Source: Antilocapra americana
Lineage: Eukaryota; Chordata; Mammalia; Artiodactyla; Antilocapridae
Assembly: GCA_007570785.1 (NCBI GenBank)
Contig: ML664173.1
Coordinates: 13,301,933 to 13,365,932, forward strand
DNA: 64,000 bases
Reading direction: 5' to 3'
Shown: piece after piece, positions 57,644 to 64,000 of the stretch
How positions within the stretch are numbered: position 1 is the stretch's first letter
Layout: every line of letters starts with the position of its first letter
The notes under the pieces: model-generated
Databases searched by the model: none
What the model saw: the letters and a program-made list of their open reading frames with translations, nothing else
Told to the model about the DNA's origin: nothing
Program-made: the position numbers and the translations under genes

Positions 57644-57934
57644 CTTTTTTCCTGAACCAATTGAGAGTAGGTTATATGCATTATATCCCCTTACCTCTCT
57701 CTCAGCTCAAGCTTCTAACAAAATTCAATAGCTAGAGTGGCTTAAACAACAGATGTTTGTTTCTCACTATTCTGAGACTGAGAAGTCCAAAATCAAGGCG
57801 CTGGCAGATTCAGTTCTTGATGAGGACCGTCTTCCTGAGGACCCTCTCTTCCTGGCCTGTAGATAGGCATTTCCTCATAGTATGTTCACATGGCCTTTCC
57901 TCACTGGAGATCTCTGCCTGCTCTTCTAATATCA

Positions 57935-58150
57935 GGTAGGCTTCTCTGGTGGTAAGGAATCTGCCTGCCAATGCAGAAGATGCAGGTTTGATCCTTAGGT
58001 TGGGAAGATCCCCTCAAAAAGGAAATGGCAACCCACTTCAGTATTATTGAGACTACTGGGAAATCCTGTGGACAGAAGAGGCTGGCAAGCTACAGTCCAT
58101 GGGGTTGCTAAAGAGTCAGACATGACTTAGTGACTAAACAACAACAATCA
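57935..58150 (+). repeat. Bov-tA SINE with CAA-rich tail
   Basis: The head is GGCTTCTCTGGTGGTAAGGA, box B GGTTTGATCCTTAGG and the tail CATGACTTAGTGACTAAACA, followed by CAACAACAA. Confidence 0.88.
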
Positions 58151-58156
58151 CATCAA

Positions 58157-58370
58157 GGGCCTCCCAGGTGGTGCAGTGGTAAAGAATCCACCTGCCAGTG
58201 CAGGAGACACAAGAGTCTCGGGTTCAATTCCTGGTCGGGAAGATCCCCTGGAGGAGGAAATGGCAACCTGCTCCAGTACACTTGCCTGGAAGCCCTGTGG
58301 ACAGAGGAGCCTGTAGGCTACAGTCCATAGGGTCACAAAGAGTTGGAAAGGACTGAACACAGCCGCATCA
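58157..58370 (+). repeat. Bov-tA SINE, tandem
   Basis: The head is AGGGCCTCCCAGGTGGTGCA, box B GGTTCAATTCCTGGTCGGGA and the tail AGAGTTGGAAAGGACTGAAC. It lies directly after the previous SINE in the same orientation. Confidence 0.88.
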
Positions 58371-58517
58371 AGAAGGCCTCACCCTTGGGACCTAAACGGA
58401 ATTATCCCCCAAAGGCCCAACCTTCAGATACCTTCACACAGAAATGCTTAGGGCTTTAACATCTGAATGGGGGCAGAGACGCAAACGCTCAGCCCCTAAC
58501 ATTCTGCCCAAGGCCCT

Positions 58518-58598
58518 CCTGTGTGTGCTCAGTCTGTCACTCATATCCAACTCTTTGTGATCCCACAGACTGTAGCCCACCAGGGGCCTCTGTTGTAA
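58518..58598 (-). repeat. Bov-tA SINE tail fragment
   Basis: TGTGTGCTCAGTCTGTCACT through GACTGTAGCCCACCAGGGGC is the 3' end of a minus-strand SINE. Confidence 0.75.
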
Positions 58599-58613
58599 AA
58601 GTCATGTTTTTTT

Positions 58614-59350
58614 TCAGTTCAATTGTTCAGTTGTGTCTGACTCTGTGATCTATGGACTACAGCATGCCAGGCCTCCCTGTCCATCACCAACTCCCAGAAT
58701 TTACTCAAACTCATGTCCATTGAGTCGATGACGCCATCCAACCATCTCATCCTCTGTCGTCCCCTTCTCCTCCCACCTTCAATCTTTCCAGGCATCAGGG
58801 TCTTTTCAAATGAGTCAGTTCTTCGCATCAGGTGGCCATAGTATTGGAGTTTCAGCTTCAGCATCAGTCCTTCCAGGACTGCTCTCCTTTAGGATGGACT
58901 GGTTGGATCTCCTTGCAGTCCAAGGGAATCTCCAAGAGTCTTCTCCAACACCACAGTTGAAAAGCATCAGTGCTTCAGTGCTCAGCTTTCTTCACCGTCC
59001 AACTCTCACATCCATACATGACTACTGGAAAAGCCATAGCCTTGACTAGATGGACCTTTGTTGGCAAAATAATGTCTCTGCTTTTTAATATGCATAGCTT
59101 TTCTTCCAAAGAACAAGCGTCTTTTAATTTCATAGCTGCAGTCACCATCTGCAGTGATTTTGGAGCCCCAAAAAATAAAGTCAGCCACTGTTTCCCCATC
59201 TATTTGCCATGAAGTGATGGGACCAGATGCCATGATCTTAGTTTTCTAAATGTTGAGCTTTAAGCCAATTTTTTCACTCTCCTCTTTCACTTTCATCAAG
59301 AGGCTTGATATTTTCACTCTTCTCTTTCACTTTGATCAAGAGGCTTCATC
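58614..59350 (-). repeat. BovB LINE 3' portion
   Basis: The minus strand holds the 3' tail at 58614, the [24 protein letters not shown] coding end and the MASGPITSWQIDGETVADFI block. At its 5' end a 36-base unit is tandemly duplicated (59271-59306 and 59311-59346). Confidence 0.92.
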
Positions 59351-59908
59351 ATGTTTTATGGTGTGTATGCTTACAGTCTTGACCTAAAATTTTTTTATTT
59401 GCCTTTTTTGTTTTCTGGAAAAAAAAATTACCATTCAAACAAATGTATCTTGGTATTCATTGGCATTCTTTAATTTGATGATTAATACTAACAGAGTGTC
59501 ACACTCTGATCTGCTCAATGTAAAAATTTTTAACCTGGAGGGAGTAAAATGCTAATTTTTTTGATTGCCTCTTTGTCATTATAATTATTAAGTTAGAATG
59601 ACTGAAAGGCCTCTTAGGAACCCTCTTGCTTGGTGAATCTAGAGTATGAAATAATCCTGTAAGGGCTTGTACCCTATGTTTGCTTAGAGTGAACTTGGTC
59701 TCTAGTTCAATTCAGACTAGAAAGTGTCAGGTCTGAGTTCTAGGGGTGTCCTAACATTAATTGGGCAATCACCGTAAGTTAAACCCTTCTGTGATAGAGC
59801 AAAGAGCATAATGTGCATTTTCATTTACAAATATTTGTTGAGCTCCTATAAGGTGCTCAGAAGGTGCTTCCCGGAAGGAAACCTTATTATTGAGTACTTA
59901 ATGTTTGT
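59351..59908. other. SPTLC2 intron 1, nothing recognised
   Basis: This AT-rich spacer separates two antisense BovB copies. Confidence 0.5.
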
Positions 59909-60575
59909 TCAGTTCAGTTCAGTCGCTCAGTCCTGTCCAACTCTGCGACCCCGTGGACTGCAGAATGCCAGGCTTGCCTGTCCATCAACTCCCAGAGTTT
60001 ACTCAAACTCATGTCCATTGAGCTGGTGATGCCGTCCAACCATCTCATCCTCTGTTGTCCCCTTCTCCCACCTTCAATCTTTCCAAGCATCAGGGTCTCT
60101 TCAAATGAGTCGGTTCTTCGCATTAAGTGGCCAAAGTATTGGAGTTTCAGCTTCAGCATCAGTCCTTCCAGTGAACAACCAGGACTGAACTCCTTTAGGA
60201 TGGACTGGTTGGATGTCCTTGTAGTCCAAGGGACTCTCAAGAGTCTTCTCCAACACCACAGTTCAAAAGCATCAGTGCTTCAGTGCTCAGCTTTCTTTAT
60301 AGTCCAACTCTCACATTCATATATGACTACTGGAAAAGCCATAGCTTTGACTAGACAAACCTTTGTTGTCAAAATAATGTCTCTGCTTTTTAGTGTGCTT
60401 TCTATAGTGGTCATAACTTTTCTTCCAAGGAGCAAGTGTCTTTTAATTTCATGGCTGCAGTCACCATCTGCAGTGATTTTGGAGCCCAAAAAAATAAAGT
60501 CTGTCACTGTTTCCTCATCTGTTTGCCATGAAGTGATGGGACCAGATGCCATGATCTTAGTTTTCTGAATGTTGT
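59909..60575 (-). repeat. BovB LINE 3' portion
   Basis: The minus strand has the tail at 59909, [20 protein letters not shown] and MASGPITSWQTDEETVTDFI. It is truncated just upstream of this block, at nearly the same point as the copy at 58614-59350. Confidence 0.92.
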
Positions 60576-60717
60576 TAGCACTTAATAATCCTATCCTGAG
60601 TGCTAGTTGTACAGTGAACAGAAATCAACCTGGTGCTTTCCCTTATGGAATATTATACACATATAGGGTGGTAGCACCATTATTTTTATTTGAATCACGT
60701 CAGAGTTCAGATTTAGC

Positions 60718-60928
60718 ATTCAGATGGTAAAGAATCTGCCTGCAATGTGGGAGACCTGGGTTGGATCCCTGGGTTGGGAAGATCCCTGGGACAAGGAACT
60801 CGTGACCCACTCCAGTATTCTTGCCTTAATAATCTTGCCTGGAGAATCCCATGGACAGAGGAGCCTGGTGGGCGGCCATGCATGCAGTCACAAACAGGCG
60901 GGCACAGCTGAGCAGCTCACACACATGT
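60718..60928 (+). repeat. Bov-tA SINE with small internal duplication
   Basis: TCAGATGGTAAAGAATCTGC and GGTTGGATCCCTGGGTTGGG are SINE sequence. TCTTGCCT occurs twice around 60819-60841, marking a short internal duplication. Confidence 0.85.
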
Positions 60929-61909
60929 GCTTTGACTGAGGCCACGTTATAGACGGTGCTTCACAGTTGAATCTCAGTTCATTAAAGTGCATTTAATTTT
61001 ATTAAATGAAGCTATGAGAGAATCACACAATATATCAAAGCAAACTAAGGATTAAACTTCCTACTTCCTGGTCAGTCCAGCCAACTGTGTAAATTTACAT
61101 GGTCTTGCTGGTTTGGGTGTGTCTAAAAATAAAGGCAAATATCTTTTTTCAAGAGATCCACCCACAGCATTGCTGACATATGTATCTCCACACATTTGTT
61201 AGAGATGTAGGAGCTCTGAAAATTGCCTTGCTTTTTATTCGTATGTTCTATTGAGAAAAAACAGTTCAAACAATTTCAGAGTTAAAAAGTGAGTTAGTTA
61301 CTGGTATTCAAACAGTGTTCTTATGGCAAAATATTTTTATAGTTTTTTTTTTTAAGATCAGGATGTTATTTTTCTTGTGTTTTAAATGCTCTTGATTGTG
61401 CTTTGTCCAACTTAATAGCTTGTTTACATGTTTTTACTTTTAAACAATTTTTTTATCTTCAGATATTGACTTATTTTTAACTATTCTCTTCTCAACACAC
61501 TACAGCTTTGCTCCTCCATAAAAGTTTACTATGCACTAAATGTTAACACAGGCTTCCACCTCTGGGGAAGAGTTTGACAAAGACCTAAGTCAGTTTTATG
61601 AATAGCTTGCAGAAGTTCTTTAGGCACCAAATTGAATTAGTACCAACAGATTCCATGTGTCATGCCAATGCAGATGTCTTTCCTCCATCAAATACAGTAA
61701 TTTCTTCCCAAACTCTTCTGACTTGTAGCATTCTATTAGCTTTTTCAAGCTAACATTCCCAGAATCCAGTAATCTAAAATATATTTAGTCCTTGGATCAG
61801 GTTGCCTGAGAGGCCAAGAAAGCGTCTTCTATACCTTTGGAATTCTTCTTAACCCTAGTACAGCGCTCAGTTGGAAATACGTGTTCCTGGGAAATTGTGA
61901 TTATAAACT
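60929..61909. other. SPTLC2 intron 1, nothing recognised
   Basis: This AT-rich stretch has no nameable repeat. Confidence 0.5.
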
Positions 61910-61993
61910 GTGATGGACAGGGAAGCCTGGCGTGCCTCAGTCCATGGGGTCGCAAAGAGTCGGACGTGGCTGAGCGACTGAACTGAACTGAGC
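61910..61993 (+). repeat. BovB 3' tail (BovA-type), short insertion
   Basis: GTGATGGACAGGGAAGCCTG to GAGCGACTGAACTGAACTGA is only the last ~85 bases of BovB. TTGTGATT occurs on both sides (61895-61902 and 61994-62001), consistent with a short target-site duplication. Confidence 0.85.
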
Positions 61994-62001
61994 TTGTGAT
62001 T

Positions 62002-62932
62002 GACTGTCCTCACAGCAGTTGGTTGTTTCAGAGTTAAGGTTAAAAGTATATACAAACTACTTCAGTGGAATTTTACTCTAAAGCAACATTTCCTTTAAAA
62101 TTGAACAAAGCGTAAAAAGTTTTCACCTATGTGATCAAAAGTATAGTATCTTGGTGTTTATGTGTTAAAATTTGGATATCTCTAAAAAAGGAAGCTAGGC
62201 ATAATCTTACAATGTTTGGAAAGAGTCACTAGGTCAGGATGAAGGAGAACAGAATGATTTCAGGACTGTTACTGATCACTCTAACAGTTTTTCCCCTTGG
62301 TTAGATTTCACTTTCTTTTTGCTTTATTCAGTGCTGGATCAGTCTTATGTAAGCATTTTACTTCTGCACATAATTTATTTGTGTTAGCACTAACAACAAA
62401 GGCCAGTATAAACTATGTGTTTTCATAGGGCCTAGTGGTGATAATTATTTGAAATGGTATGGCTTGATGACTTTAAGAATATAAGCTAGTAAAACATTTA
62501 TGAATGTCTTATTTTATTCTAAAACTGAATTTACTTTTGCTTATTTGTAAGCTAATATGCTATTTTTAGAACAGGCTTTCTCTGTGTCCATTTCTGTTTT
62601 CTTCATTAGAACAAAGTATGGATCCTCCAACTATACCATTTTAGGATCTCTTTCGTAAAATCTAACGATAGAAATCAGTGTTAAGCATTTTTCTTACACA
62701 GTCCTTCTTCTCTTGTTTCTCTTTGCTGTTCGTCTGAAATACATGTAACTTAAAATTTACTTCCATTGAAAAAAATTCTGCGCTGCTTAGAACTTAGTGG
62801 ATGTTTGGGTTTTGTTTTTTCTAACAATTACTTAGAGAATTCTGAAGGTTGCGCATCTATAGGGACTCAGATTTGAAGTAGTAATCTTTTTCTTACCATG
62901 ACTGAAATAAACATGTTTAACTTCCCTTTTAG
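62002..62932. other. SPTLC2 intron 1 end, nothing recognised
   Basis: AT-rich sequence leads into the exon 2 acceptor CTTCCCTTTTAG. Confidence 0.6.

Positions 62933-64000
<1,068 letters not shown>

Larger units (their letters stand above)
57720..58510 (+). repeat. Old dispersed repeat hosting two SINEs
   Basis: The left part (TGGCTTAAACAACAGATGTT, AGAAGTCCAAAATCAAGGCG and CACATGGCCTTTCCTCACTG) and the right part (GGCCTCACCCTTGGGACCTA, then TTAGGGCTTTAACATCTGAA) follow the order of a common mammalian repeat related to 13890-14165. The SINEs at 57935-58370 interrupt it. The family name was not determined. Confidence 0.55.
37043..62932 (+). other. SPTLC2: SPTLC2 intron 1
   Basis: The intron spans 25,890 bases from GTACGG to CTTCCCTTTTAG. 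It contains a SEC24C processed pseudogene in antisense, four long BovB copies that are all antisense, L1 pieces, MIRs and more than ten ruminant SINEs. Stretches without a nameable element are listed separately. No extra exon of SPTLC2 was recognised. Confidence 0.92.

Noticed and set aside
3541..60575. Many 60-190 codon frames with reverse-transcriptase-like residues
   Set aside because: All fall in BovB LINE copies that are 5'-truncated and broken. They are repeats, not host genes, and no copy could encode an active element.

Overview
The window is nuclear DNA of a ruminant, most likely a bovid. The main evidence is the density of BovB (RTE-type) LINEs and the tRNA-headed Bov-tA and ART2A-type SINEs derived from them. 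These lie among older mammalian repeats (MIR, MER5A-like, MaLR/MLT1, L1). Species cannot be fixed from the sequence alone. I saw no bacterial, phage or CRISPR-type features.

Two protein-coding genes are present in part, both on the + strand. Positions 1-~2330 hold the 3' end of ALKBH1, a 2-oxoglutarate/Fe(II) dioxygenase: its last two coding exons and 3'UTR. From ~36.4 kb to the right edge lies the 5' part of SPTLC2, the catalytic subunit of serine palmitoyltransferase. It has a CpG-island promoter, coding exon 1 (36917-37042), an intron of about 25.9 kb, coding exon 2 (62933-63127) and the start of intron 2. The same ALKBH1-SPTLC2 neighbourhood exists on human 14q24.3. The two genes act in unrelated pathways (nucleic-acid demethylation and sphingolipid synthesis), and nothing in the window links them beyond proximity.

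The ~34 kb between the genes is repeat-rich intergenic DNA with two GC-rich stretches (14.64-16.11 kb and 25.46-25.97 kb) that I could not assign. Notable structures are a nested SINE pile-up at 34.1-35.0 kb, an inverted SINE cluster with an AT microsatellite at 21.6-22.5 kb, and a BovB element carrying a nearly identical copy of its own 3' tail (29861-30090 copied to 31193-31423).

SPTLC2 intron 1 holds a processed pseudogene of SEC24C (COPII coat) in antisense orientation, about 4.2 kb long, with a poly(A) tail and a 16-bp target-site duplication. A pair of diverged inverted copies of one old repeat (45.8-46.4 and 56.3-56.9 kb) lies on either side of it. The intron also holds four long antisense BovB fragments, L1 pieces and many SINEs.

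I found no credible new biological system. The points most worth checking are the SEC24C retrocopy, the local BovB self-duplication, the unassigned inverted repeat family, the intergenic CpG-rich patch and the duplicated CCAAT motif in the SPTLC2 promoter.
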